DNA of 17,318 nucleotides, from contig CAAGMP010000148.1 of NCBI GenBank assembly GCA_900771065.1, positions 1 to 17,318 on the forward strand. The letters run 5' to 3'. Below are positions 6,687 to 13,906 of the stretch, in pieces. The stretch's first letter is position 1. Each line of letters starts with the position of its first letter. Under the pieces are notes generated by a model, which saw nothing but the letters and a program-made list of their open reading frames with translations, had not been told where the DNA came from and did not search any database. Made by a program: the position numbers and the translations under genes. The DNA is from an uncultured Acinetobacter sp. (GTDB lineage: Bacteria; Pseudomonadota; Gammaproteobacteria; Pseudomonadales; Moraxellaceae).

Positions 6687-9521
6687 ATGAGCCAAAGTCA
6701 TATCCGTATTCGAGGGGCGCGCACCCACAACTTAAAAAATGTAAATTTGGATATTCCACGTGATAAATTTGTTGTGATTACAGGGCTTTCAGGTTCAGGA
6801 AAATCATCTTTGGCATTTGATACCTTGTATGCAGAAGGACAACGTCGCTATGTTGAATCGTTGTCTGCCTATGCGCGACAATTTTTATCACAAATGGAAA
6901 AACCCGAAGTTGATTCAATTGAAGGTTTAAGTCCAGCGATTGCCATTGAGCAAAAATCAACCAACCACAACCCACGTTCAACAGTGGGAACAATTACTGA
7001 AATTTACGATTATTTGCGTTTGCTTTATGCGCGAGTTGGCACACCGTTTTGTCCTGAACATCATTTACCTATGGTTGCACAAACCATCAGTGAAATGGTC
7101 GACAGCGTTAAAGCACTAGAAGAAGGCACTGCTTTAATGTTGCTTGCCCCTGTGGTACGAGAACGCAAAGGTGAATATTCACATTTATTTGAACAATTAA
7201 TTGGACAAGGTTTTGTACGTGCGCGCGTTGATGGCGAAATTGTTGATTTAGATCCATTACCTGAATTAGATAAAAAGAAAAAACACACCATTGAAGTTGT
7301 AGTCGATCGCTTTAAAGTACGTGAAGATTTAGGCAATCGTTTAGCAGAATCATTTGAAGTGGCTTTACGTTTGGGCGGTGATTTAGCGATTTTATCTTGG
7401 ATGAAGGGCGAACGACCTGATCAAATTTTTTCAGCTAAACATTCTTGCCCACAATGCGACCGTGCTGTTGCCGAATTAGAACCACGTTTATTTTCATTTA
7501 ATAATCCATTTGGAGCTTGTCCTGTATGTGATGGCTTAGGCACACGCACACATTTTAGTGCAGAAAAATTAATTCCAAATCCACAATTATCGCTTAATCA
7601 AGGGGCAATTCGAGGTTGGGATCGCCAACGTCCTTATTATTACAGCATGATTAGCAAAGTCGCAGCACATTTTGCACTTTCACTCGATACCCCTTGGCAA
7701 GATTTAGATAGCAAAACACAAAAACTGTTTCTATATGGAACAGGCAAAGAAAAAATAGATTTAAGTTATACCGATGAACGTGGTCGACATCACCAAAGAA
7801 TACAAGCATTTGAAGGTATTTTACCGCATTTAGAACGACGTTATCGTGAAACTGAATCGAATCATGTACGAGATGATTTAGCACAATATTTATCGAACGC
7901 TGCCTGTGATGCCTGCGATGGTTCACGCCTCAATGAAATTTCACGACACGTACAAATTGAAGGTAAAACCATTGCCCAAATTACGCAAATGTCAATTGGA
8001 GAAGCGGCAAATTATTATCAAGAACTGAAATTAACAGGTGCAAAAGGTGAAATTGCCGATAAAATTTTTAAAGAAATTCGTGATCGTTTACATTTTTTAG
8101 TTTCTGTTGGCTTAAATTATTTAAGTTTATCGCGTTCAGCCGAAACGTTGTCTGGAGGTGAGGCGCAACGTATCCGCTTGGCATCTCAAATTGGGGCGGG
8201 TTTAATGGGCGTTATGTATGTTTTAGATGAACCTTCAATTGGCTTACATCAACGTGATAATGACCGTTTACTCGAAACACTAATTCGTTTACGTGATTTA
8301 GGTAATACGGTTTTGGTTGTGGAACATGATGAAGATGCAATTCGTGCAGCAGATTATATTATTGATATTGGACCAGGTGCGGGCGTACATGGTGGCGAAG
8401 TCATTGCACAAGGCACTTATGCTGAACTCGCTGAAAATAACGACTCATTAACTGGGCAATATTTATCGGGTAAACTCAAAATTGCTGTACCTAAAAAACG
8501 TACTACACCACCGAAACCTGAAGAAAAATTACAATTAACAGGTGCATGTGGACATAATTTAAAGCAGGTCAATTTAACTTTGCCTTTAGGAATCATGACT
8601 TGTATTACAGGGGTTTCAGGTTCAGGAAAATCGACCTTAATTAACCGCACTTTATTACCTTTAGCCGCAACACAACTCAATGGGGCAACGACATTAACAG
8701 CAGAAAAATATGATCAAATTGATGGTTTACAATTTTTAGATAAAGTCGTCGATATTGACCAAAGTCCAATTGGACGAACACCACGTTCTAATCCTGCAAC
8801 TTACACAGGATTATTTACCCCAATTCGTGAATTATTTTCACAAACCCAAGAGGCCAAAGCACGTGGCTACACCGCAGGTCGTTTTTCTTTTAATGTCAAA
8901 GGTGGACGCTGCGAAGCATGTGAAGGCGATGGCATGATTAAAGTTGCTATGCATTTTTTACCCGATATGTATGTCCCTTGCGATGCTTGTCATGGTCAAC
9001 GTTATAATCGTGAAACGTTGGAAGTTTCTTACAAAGGTAAAACTATTTCTGACGTTTTAGAAATGACTGTAGAAGATGCGATGCATTTTTTTGAAGCGAT
9101 TCCTGTTATTCACCGTCGTCTAGACACTTTAAATCAGGTCGGTTTAGGCTACATTCGACTCGGACAATCTGCAACGACCTTATCGGGTGGTGAAGCGCAA
9201 CGGGTGAAATTGGCACGTGAATTAGCTAAAAGAGATACAGGCAAAACTTTATATATTTTAGATGAACCAACGACGGGTTTACATTTCCATGATATTGCGA
9301 AATTACTGGAAATTTTGCATGAATTGCGTAACAAGGGAAATACGATTGTGGTCATTGAACACAATTTAGATGTGATTAAAACCGCAGATTGGATTATTGA
9401 CTTAGGTCCTGAAGGTGGTTCAGGAGGTGGTGAAATTATTGCCGAAGGTACACCTGAACATATTGTTCAATTTGAACGTTCTCATACAGCTCGCTTTTTA
9501 AAACCACTGTTAAACACTTAA
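6687..9521 (+). CDS. uvrA: Excinuclease ABC subunit A
   Basis: UvrA is the damage-recognition ATPase of nucleotide excision repair and loads UvrB onto lesions. The 944 residues are the normal family length. Two ABC modules are present. The first has Walker A GLSGSGKS at 33-40, signature LSGGEAQRIRLA at about 488 and DEPSIGLHQ at about 513. The second has Walker A GVSGSGKS at 642-649, LSGGEAQRVKLA at about 832 and ILDEPTTGLHF. A CPQC / CPVC zinc site lies at Cys254, 257, 278 and 281, and a CEAC / CDAC zinc site in the second module at about 742-768, the one needed for lesion verification. The ATG at 6687 has a weak GAGATG upstream. It is transcribed alone and ends head-on into the cyclase gene with overlapping stop codons, so there is no room for a terminator between them. 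Confidence 0.98.
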   Translation: MSQSHIRIRGARTHNLKNVNLDIPRDKFVVITGLSGSGKSSLAFDTLYAEGQRRYVESLSAYARQFLSQMEKPEVDSIEGLSPAIAIEQKSTNHNPRSTVGTITEIYDYLRLLYARVGTPFCPEHHLPMVAQTISEMVDSVKALEEGTALMLLAPVVRERKGEYSHLFEQLIGQGFVRARVDGEIVDLDPLPELDKKKKHTIEVVVDRFKVREDLGNRLAESFEVALRLGGDLAILSWMKGERPDQIFSAKHSCPQCDRAVAELEPRLFSFNNPFGACPVCDGLGTRTHFSAEKLIPNPQLSLNQGAIRGWDRQRPYYYSMISKVAAHFALSLDTPWQDLDSKTQKLFLYGTGKEKIDLSYTDERGRHHQRIQAFEGILPHLERRYRETESNHVRDDLAQYLSNAACDACDGSRLNEISRHVQIEGKTIAQITQMSIGEAANYYQELKLTGAKGEIADKIFKEIRDRLHFLVSVGLNYLSLSRSAETLSGGEAQRIRLASQIGAGLMGVMYVLDEPSIGLHQRDNDRLLETLIRLRDLGNTVLVVEHDEDAIRAADYIIDIGPGAGVHGGEVIAQGTYAELAENNDSLTGQYLSGKLKIAVPKKRTTPPKPEEKLQLTGACGHNLKQVNLTLPLGIMTCITGVSGSGKSTLINRTLLPLAATQLNGATTLTAEKYDQIDGLQFLDKVVDIDQSPIGRTPRSNPATYTGLFTPIRELFSQTQEAKARGYTAGRFSFNVKGGRCEACEGDGMIKVAMHFLPDMYVPCDACHGQRYNRETLEVSYKGKTISDVLEMTVEDAMHFFEAIPVIHRRLDTLNQVGLGYIRLGQSATTLSGGEAQRVKLARELAKRDTGKTLYILDEPTTGLHFHDIAKLLEILHELRNKGNTIVVIEHNLDVIKTADWIIDLGPEGGSGGGEIIAEGTPEHIVQFERSHTARFLKPLLNT

Positions 9522-11209
9522 TTATTGAATTCCACACAATTTCGCCCTGCACGCTTGGCTTTAAACAAAGCTTTATCGGCTTGTTCTAGCAATTGAAGCC
9601 AAGTTTGTGCACCCACCGCAATGCCTGCACTAATTGAAATTTGAACTTCTTTTCCATCGGTTAACAAAGTTGCATTTTCCACAGCTAAACGTATTTTCTC
9701 TGCTATTTTAAATAAATCAGGCATATAAATACGATCAATCACAATCAAAAACTCATCACCACCATAACGAACAATTAAATCTGAAGAACGTGAATTCTTT
9801 TTTAATTGTTCAGCTAAAAATTGAATTACTTGATCACCAACAATATGACCCAAACAATCGTTAATTTTCTTAAAATTATCAATATCTAAAATAATAAGTC
9901 CCGTTTGAAATAATTTTTCAGGACGATTTTCCAAAATTTGCACATATTCAGCCAAAGCAAAACGATTGGAAACGCCTGTTAACTCATCGGTATTGGCAAT
10001 ATTTTTTAACTGCACTTCAAACAAATCACGCTGTGACAAGTGAGCTTGTAATTTATAAATGGCTTCCAATAAAGACATTGACATGATTTTTTTTGAACTT
10101 TCATGCTCCTTCACTAAACGAATAATACGCTGTCTTGCTTCAATTAAAGGAATAAATATTTTTTGACGCGCATAGACGAATGTAAATAAAGTCGTCGCTA
10201 ACGAAATAAGAAAAACAATCACAGTAAAAATCAATTGATTAATATGTAATAAATAATCTTTTCGCACTTCTTCTACTGAACGCGTAATTAAATAATCTTG
10301 TAAACGAATGACCGTTAAAAATTTATCGGAAAGTGTAGCTGTCAGTTGTTGTGCCGTCATGGAATAAGGTAAATTTGAGTTGCTTTGCTGCATCAAGTTA
10401 TCTACTGCTTCTAAACCTTGCTGCAAAAATTTTTCTTCAACATCAGTACTTAAACGCTTATATTCTGAATTTTTAGCTTGTTCTAATTGTAAAGTATGCA
10501 GAAGATGCCATAAATATTGAACTTGATATTGTGTTTGTAAAGATTGGGCATAGTTTTTAGGTGGAATTTTTTCATTAAAACTCAGTGCAGCAATAATATT
10601 GGATGCAACTCGCCCTGCTTGATCACGTAAATCAGCTAATAAAATAATAAAGGTATAATTTGCAGCCGTACTCGATTCTTTGCCAATAGAATACTGAACC
10701 ATACCTGTTAATAATTCACGGGTTTTATCCCATGCCAAAAACATTTCTTGCACAGCACCATCAAATTCTTGTGCATTTTTTTCAGTTATCGATTTATTGA
10801 CATATTCATCCACCGCTTTTCGTCCCTGATTCAATTGCAAACGCACATCTTGATCTAAGAACCTTGCTAAATCAGTAAAATGATATTGATTTAAAATATC
10901 CAAAGTTTTTTGTATTTGTGAGTCAACATGCTGTCTAAACTCTTTTAGTTCAGCAATATTTTGTTGTTTTTCTTGCATTGAGCTAGCCATTGCATTATTT
11001 GCAGGCGCACGCTCTCTTGAAACTTTATTGGCTAAATCGGCTATTTCTTTTAAAACCAGTACTTCGGCTAAAGCCGTTTTTGCTTCTTTATAATTAAGAT
11101 AACTGTAAATGGTTAATGGAATCGAAATTAAACAAAAACAAGTAAAAATGATAATCATTGACAAAAAAAGCTTCGACTTAATTTGTTCAGAAGAAATTTG
11201 ATTATTCAT
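9518..11209 (-). CDS. Membrane-bound diguanylate cyclase (GGDEF)
   Basis: The protein should make cyclic di-GMP from two GTP at the inner membrane. Of 563 residues, 14-36 form a first membrane helix and 326-347 a second. Between them lies a predicted helical periplasmic sensor of about 290 residues containing VSRERAPANNAM (63-74), reminiscent of nitrate/NIT-type helical sensors, but I cannot assign the ligand. After a short helical linker (350-400), DELTGVSNR (408-416) opens the GGDEF domain. The active site is an intact GGDEF at 483-487, and RSSD at 474-477 is the canonical RxxD inhibitory site, so product feedback is expected. No EAL domain is present. The ATG at 11209 has only a modest GGA upstream. 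The gene overlaps the uvrA 3' end by 4 bp on the opposite strand and stands alone. Confidence 0.93.
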   Translation of the reverse strand: MNNQISSEQIKSKLFLSMIIIFTCFCLISIPLTIYSYLNYKEAKTALAEVLVLKEIADLANKVSRERAPANNAMASSMQEKQQNIAELKEFRQHVDSQIQKTLDILNQYHFTDLARFLDQDVRLQLNQGRKAVDEYVNKSITEKNAQEFDGAVQEMFLAWDKTRELLTGMVQYSIGKESSTAANYTFIILLADLRDQAGRVASNIIAALSFNEKIPPKNYAQSLQTQYQVQYLWHLLHTLQLEQAKNSEYKRLSTDVEEKFLQQGLEAVDNLMQQSNSNLPYSMTAQQLTATLSDKFLTVIRLQDYLITRSVEEVRKDYLLHINQLIFTVIVFLISLATTLFTFVYARQKIFIPLIEARQRIIRLVKEHESSKKIMSMSLLEAIYKLQAHLSQRDLFEVQLKNIANTDELTGVSNRFALAEYVQILENRPEKLFQTGLIILDIDNFKKINDCLGHIVGDQVIQFLAEQLKKNSRSSDLIVRYGGDEFLIVIDRIYMPDLFKIAEKIRLAVENATLLTDGKEVQISISAGIAVGAQTWLQLLEQADKALFKAKRAGRNCVEFNN

Positions 11210-11240
11210 AAAAATGCGATTCCAAAGATGAAGAATCCAA

Positions 11241-11280
11241 AATGAAGATTCATTTTACCCTATTGTTGTTTTAATTTTAA
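11241..11280 (-). promoter_or_regulatory. Possible cyclase promoter with overlapping palindrome
   Basis: On the minus strand TTAAAA (11275-11280) and TAAAAT (11252-11257) are spaced by 17 bp. The dyad AATGAA-GA-TTCATT (11241-11254) overlaps the -10 and the predicted start near 11245. Just downstream, at about 11219-11248, two imperfect 15-base direct repeats (GATTCCAAAGATGAA, GAATCCAAAATGAAG) lie in the leader. Confidence 0.35.
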
Positions 11281-11335
11281 TCAACTTTTCCGATTTTATT
11301 GATCAGTTTTTTTTCATTAAAACATTAAATAACTA

Positions 11336-11364
11336 TTTACATGTGCCACAATAAAGTGCATAAT
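11336..11364 (+). promoter_or_regulatory. Promoter of candidate small RNA A
   Basis: TTTACA (11336-11341), a 17 bp spacer and CATAAT (11359-11364) give a strong sigma-70 match on the plus strand, with a start near 11371. The small dyad TGTG-C-CACA sits just after the -35. No plus-strand protein gene follows, only a hairpin-rich stretch and a terminator. Confidence 0.6.
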
Positions 11365-11370
11365 GCTCGA

Positions 11371-11468
11371 TATTGGGGCGTTATTTTAAAATAACTCAGC
11401 AGATTTTAAAATTTACCCACAAATTTTGGCGAAAAGCCCTAGTTTTTTATTAAGCTAGGGCTTTTTTT
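11371..11468 (+). ncRNA. Candidate small RNA A (about 98 nt)
   Basis: The stretch runs from a predicted start near 11371 to a T7 tract. It contains a perfect 16 bp palindrome GTTATTTTAAAATAAC (11380-11395), then a 7 bp stem AAAATTT / AAATTTT with the loop ACCCAC (11408-11427), then the terminator at 11432-11465. No plausible start codon and frame lies within it. Promoter, compact folded body and terminator together are the layout of a trans-acting small RNA. The 5' GGGGC could also pair with GCCCU of the terminator stem, so alternative folding is possible. No family is recognised. Targets are unknown. Confidence 0.55.
11432..11468 (+). terminator. Terminator of candidate small RNA A
   Basis: An 11 bp stem (AAAAGCCCTAG / CTAGGGCTTTT) with a 12-base loop is followed by a run of seven T at 11462-11468 on the plus strand. 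The minus-strand tail is poorer, which sets the direction. Confidence 0.8.
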
Positions 11469-11509
11469 ATTGCAAAAATGCACCATTATAGACCAACTTT
11501 AATTAGGGT

Positions 11510-11541
11510 AAAAAAAAGCTCAACCTTGGGGAAAGTTGAGC
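11510..11541 (-). terminator. Terminator of candidate small RNA B
   Basis: The 7 bp stem GCTCAAC / GTTGAGC with a 10-base loop containing CCCC (minus-strand reading) is followed by eight T on the minus strand (A-run 11510-11517). It lies far past the actP terminator, so it is unlikely to serve actP. Confidence 0.75.
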
Positions 11542-11598
11542 CATCAAAATTTAATCTTTTGTGGAGAAAAAACCAATACCAACCATATTCGTTGGTAT
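11510..11598 (-). ncRNA. Candidate small RNA B (about 89 nt)
   Basis: From a predicted start near 11598 the minus-strand RNA opens at once with a hairpin of 8-9 bp, AATACCAAC / GTTGGTATT, with a 7-base loop (11575-11599). An unpaired stretch follows that contains UUUUUUCUCCAC, then an AU-rich region, then the terminator with UUUCCCCAAG in its loop. A 5' hairpin at +1, a pyrimidine-rich seed complementary to GGAG ribosome binding sites, and a C-rich terminator loop are a well-known layout for small RNAs that block translation, usually with Hfq. The promoter and terminator both fit. No open reading frame is credible. The family is not recognised. Confidence 0.62.
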
Positions 11599-11604
11599 TT
11601 TTTT

Positions 11605-11633
11605 ATTATGTGATAAATTTCTCACATTGTAAA
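11605..11633 (-). promoter_or_regulatory. Promoter of candidate small RNA B with palindromic spacer
   Basis: On the minus strand TTTACA (11628-11633), 17 bp and CATAAT (11605-11610) form a strong promoter. The dyad TGTGA-N-AAATTT-N-TCACA (16 of 18 positions symmetric) covers the spacer and touches both boxes, the classic position for a repressor site. It is not a standard CRP site, because the half-sites are 8 bp apart instead of 6. Confidence 0.6.
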
Positions 11634-11643
11634 GGCTTTTATG

Positions 11644-11675
11644 AAAAAAGAATCTCTATTTAGAGATTCTTTTTT
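11644..11675 (-). terminator. Intrinsic terminator downstream of actP
   Basis: Arms of 15 bases (AAAAAAGAATCTCTA and its perfect complement) flank two T residues, with A/T runs at both ends. It begins 4 bp past the actP stop and separates actP from the small RNA promoter just beyond. Confidence 0.9.
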
Positions 11676-11679
11676 AATC

Positions 11680-13383
11680 TTAGTGATCAGATGCGCCTGA
11701 AATACCGATACCTGTTTGTGAACGAACAAACTGTGCATCGAATGCTTTACGCTCTGCTTGTGCTTTTGGTGAATTATCTGTCACAGAGAATAACCAGCAG
11801 CAGAAGAATGACAATGGCATTGCAAAAATTGCAGGACCATTGAATGAGTTTGGTGCAGTTTCAGAAATACCCAATGTATCTACCCAAACCGCTTTTGATA
11901 ACACAATTAGAATTACTGCTGCTGCTAAACCAACTACACCACCTGCAATCGCACCACGTGTTGTAAAACCTTTCCAGAACATTGAAAGAACAAGTACAGG
12001 GAAGTTTGCACATGCCGCAACTGAGAATGCCAAGCCAACCATGAAGGCAACGTTTTGTTTTTCAAACAAAATACCTAAAATCATCGCAAAAATAGCAAGT
12101 CCTAAAGTTGCAATTTTAGACATACGTAATTCGCTTTGAGGTGTTGTTTGACCTTTCTTGAATACGTTTGCATACAAGTCATGTGAAATCGCTGAAGCAC
12201 CAGATAAAGTTAAACCAGCAACAACCGCCAAAATCGTCGCGAAGGCAACAGCTGAAATGAAGCCCATGAACAAGTCACCGCCCACTGCATCACTTAAATG
12301 AATTGCAGCCATGTTGTTACCACCAACTAGCTCAAGTTTGCCAGTGACAGCCATTTTTGCGACATCTAAGAATTGTGGGTTGTTTGATACGTATAAAATC
12401 GCACCAAAACCAATGATGAACGTTAAAAGATAGAAATAACCAATGAAACCTGTTGCAACAACTACTGATTTACGTGCTTCTTTTGCATCTTTTACAGTGA
12501 AGAAACGCATTAAAATATGTGGCAACCCTGCCGTACCAAACATTAACGCTAAACCTAATGAAATCGCATCAAGTGGGTTTTTCGCTAAACCTGTTGGTCC
12601 CATAATTTTTGTTGCATCTTCAAATGAAATATCATTTACTTTTGCAAAAACTTGAAGTGCTTGTTCAAACATATTGGTAAAGCTAAAGCCAACGCCTTTC
12701 ATTACCATAAATGCCATGAATGTTGCACCAGATAGCAACATCACTGCTTTAATGATTTGCACCCATGTTGTTGCTAACATGCCACCGAAAATAACGTAAG
12801 CCATCATCAATAAACCAACGATTACCACGGCAATGTTATAGTTCAAACCAAATAGTAATTTAATTAACTGACCTGCTCCTACCATTTGTGCAATTAAGTA
12901 GAATGCAACAACAACCAGTGAGCTGACTGCTGCCAAAGTACGCACAGGCTTTTCTTCTAGACGGAAAGAAACAACGTCAGATAAGTTATATTTACCAAGG
13001 TTACGTAAACGTTCTGCAACTAGGAATAAAACAATTGGCCAACCAACCATGAAGCCTAGAGAATACAATAAGCCATCGAAACCTGATAAAAACACCATAG
13101 CGGAAATACCAAGGAATGACGCTGCTGACATATAGTCACCTGCAATTGCCAAACCATTTTGGAAACCCGAAATACCACCACCAGCAGTATAGAAGTCTTC
13201 AGTATTTGTTGTTTGTTTCGCTGCCCATTTCGTAATCCCAAGGGTTGCGCCCACAAAGATTAAGAACATAATAATTGCAGATACATTAAGTGGTTGCTGC
13301 TGTGCAGCGCCTAAATCTGGACCTGCAACAGCCAAACTAGAAGCCAATAATGTTGCAAATGCGACTATGAAATTCCTTTTCAT
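11680..13383 (-). CDS. actP: Cation/acetate symporter
   Basis: ActP is a sodium:solute symporter (SSF) of the inner membrane that takes up acetate and related small carboxylates. The 567 residues are slightly longer than E. coli ActP (549). Signatures include an N-terminal signal-like helix (MKRNFIVAFATLLASSLAVA), the conserved block FYTAGGGISGFQNGLAIAGDYMS in the substrate and sodium region, AERLRNLGKYNLSDV, GGMLATTWVQIIKA, FGTAGLPHILMRFFTV and the tail FVRSQTGIG. All have direct counterparts in the E. coli protein. The ATG at 13383 is preceded by AAAGGGAGG, which lies inside the 3' end of yjcH; the intercistronic gap is a single base, so the two are co-translated. A strong terminator follows. 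Unlike E. coli, acs is not in this operon. Confidence 0.97.
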   Translation of the reverse strand: MKRNFIVAFATLLASSLAVAGPDLGAAQQQPLNVSAIIMFLIFVGATLGITKWAAKQTTNTEDFYTAGGGISGFQNGLAIAGDYMSAASFLGISAMVFLSGFDGLLYSLGFMVGWPIVLFLVAERLRNLGKYNLSDVVSFRLEEKPVRTLAAVSSLVVVAFYLIAQMVGAGQLIKLLFGLNYNIAVVIVGLLMMAYVIFGGMLATTWVQIIKAVMLLSGATFMAFMVMKGVGFSFTNMFEQALQVFAKVNDISFEDATKIMGPTGLAKNPLDAISLGLALMFGTAGLPHILMRFFTVKDAKEARKSVVVATGFIGYFYLLTFIIGFGAILYVSNNPQFLDVAKMAVTGKLELVGGNNMAAIHLSDAVGGDLFMGFISAVAFATILAVVAGLTLSGASAISHDLYANVFKKGQTTPQSELRMSKIATLGLAIFAMILGILFEKQNVAFMVGLAFSVAACANFPVLVLSMFWKGFTTRGAIAGGVVGLAAAVILIVLSKAVWVDTLGISETAPNSFNGPAIFAMPLSFFCCWLFSVTDNSPKAQAERKAFDAQFVRSQTGIGISGASDH

Positions 13384-13384
13384 A

Positions 13385-13717
13385 TTATTTGCCTCCCTTT
13401 TGATTAGTAATCGCTTCTACTTCACGAATTGCTTCTTCGTTCAAAGGATCTAATTTATTGTTTGCGATATATGAATACACACCACATAACACAAATGATA
13501 AAACAATAATGCCCAAACCAAGAGGAATACCCCAAGTTGTGACACCACCTGAAATAGACTGTGATAAAAGTTCTTTGTTATAGCCAACAAGCAACATAAA
13601 GCCGACATAAACCACTAACATAAACACGGTTAATGTCCAACTTAAGATACTTTTTTGACGTACCATTTCTTTAAATTTTGGATTTTGTAGAATCTTTTCT
13701 ACTTGAGCTTCATCCAT
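13385..13717 (-). CDS. yjcH: DUF485 inner-membrane protein, ActP partner
   Basis: This 110-residue protein has a cytoplasmic start (MDEAQVEKILQNPKFKEMVRQK), two membrane helices at about residues 25-47 and 61-82, and a charged tail. That is the DUF485/YjcH pattern, a small protein nearly always encoded just before actP; its biochemical role is not established. The frame is open up to 13756, but the extra 13 residues (MVCPRFGRKRSRV) lack a ribosome binding site and do not fit the family. The ATG at 13717 follows AAAAGGAG at good spacing, so I chose it. It is the first gene of a yjcH-actP operon that diverges from the hybrid kinase gene. Confidence 0.93.
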   Translation of the reverse strand: MDEAQVEKILQNPKFKEMVRQKSILSWTLTVFMLVVYVGFMLLVGYNKELLSQSISGGVTTWGIPLGLGIIVLSFVLCGVYSYIANNKLDPLNEEAIREVEAITNQKGGK

Positions 13718-13747
13718 AACTCGACTCCTTTTCCGCCCGAACCTTGG

Positions 13748-13800
13748 GCAAACCACATTTTTCTTGGAATTATTTACTTTAACAAAGTAACAAGGTTTGC
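13748..13800. promoter_or_regulatory. Nested inverted repeats between yjcH and the sensor kinase gene
   Basis: GCAAACC (13748-13754) and GGTTTGC (13794-13800) face each other, and between them lies a separate 17 bp palindrome, TTACTTT-AAC-AAAGTAA (13774-13790), about 57 bp before the yjcH start. The region (13718-13906) must hold both divergent promoters. I could not place clear -35 and -10 boxes for either gene. Confidence 0.35.
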
Positions 13801-13906
13801 TATTGGTTGTAATTTAGACTTTGGTAGCTAAAAAATAAACATGCTCAAAAATAAATTCGAATAGATAGAGTATGATTAGACAGATTCTTGCAAAACAACG
13901 AGCAAT

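Noticed and set aside
11575..11605. Plus-strand intrinsic terminator (AATACCAAC / GTTGGTATT followed by a T-run)
   Set aside because: It looks like one, but no plus-strand gene precedes it after the RNA A terminator, and on the minus strand the same stem starts exactly at the predicted +1 of small RNA B. I read it as the 5' hairpin of that RNA.
11609..11629. CRP/Vfr binding site (TGTGA...TCACA)
   Set aside because: The half-sites are right, but the spacing is 8 bp; CRP-type proteins require 6. It is kept only as an unassigned palindrome.
11478..11663. A 61-codon plus-strand open frame between the small RNAs and actP
   Set aside because: It runs across a terminator stem, a promoter and the actP terminator, and has no ribosome binding site or protein-like composition.
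13718..13756. Longer yjcH start adding 13 residues
   Set aside because: There is no ribosome binding site before it, the extra residues are basic and unlike DUF485 proteins, and the ATG at 13717 has an excellent AAGGAG.
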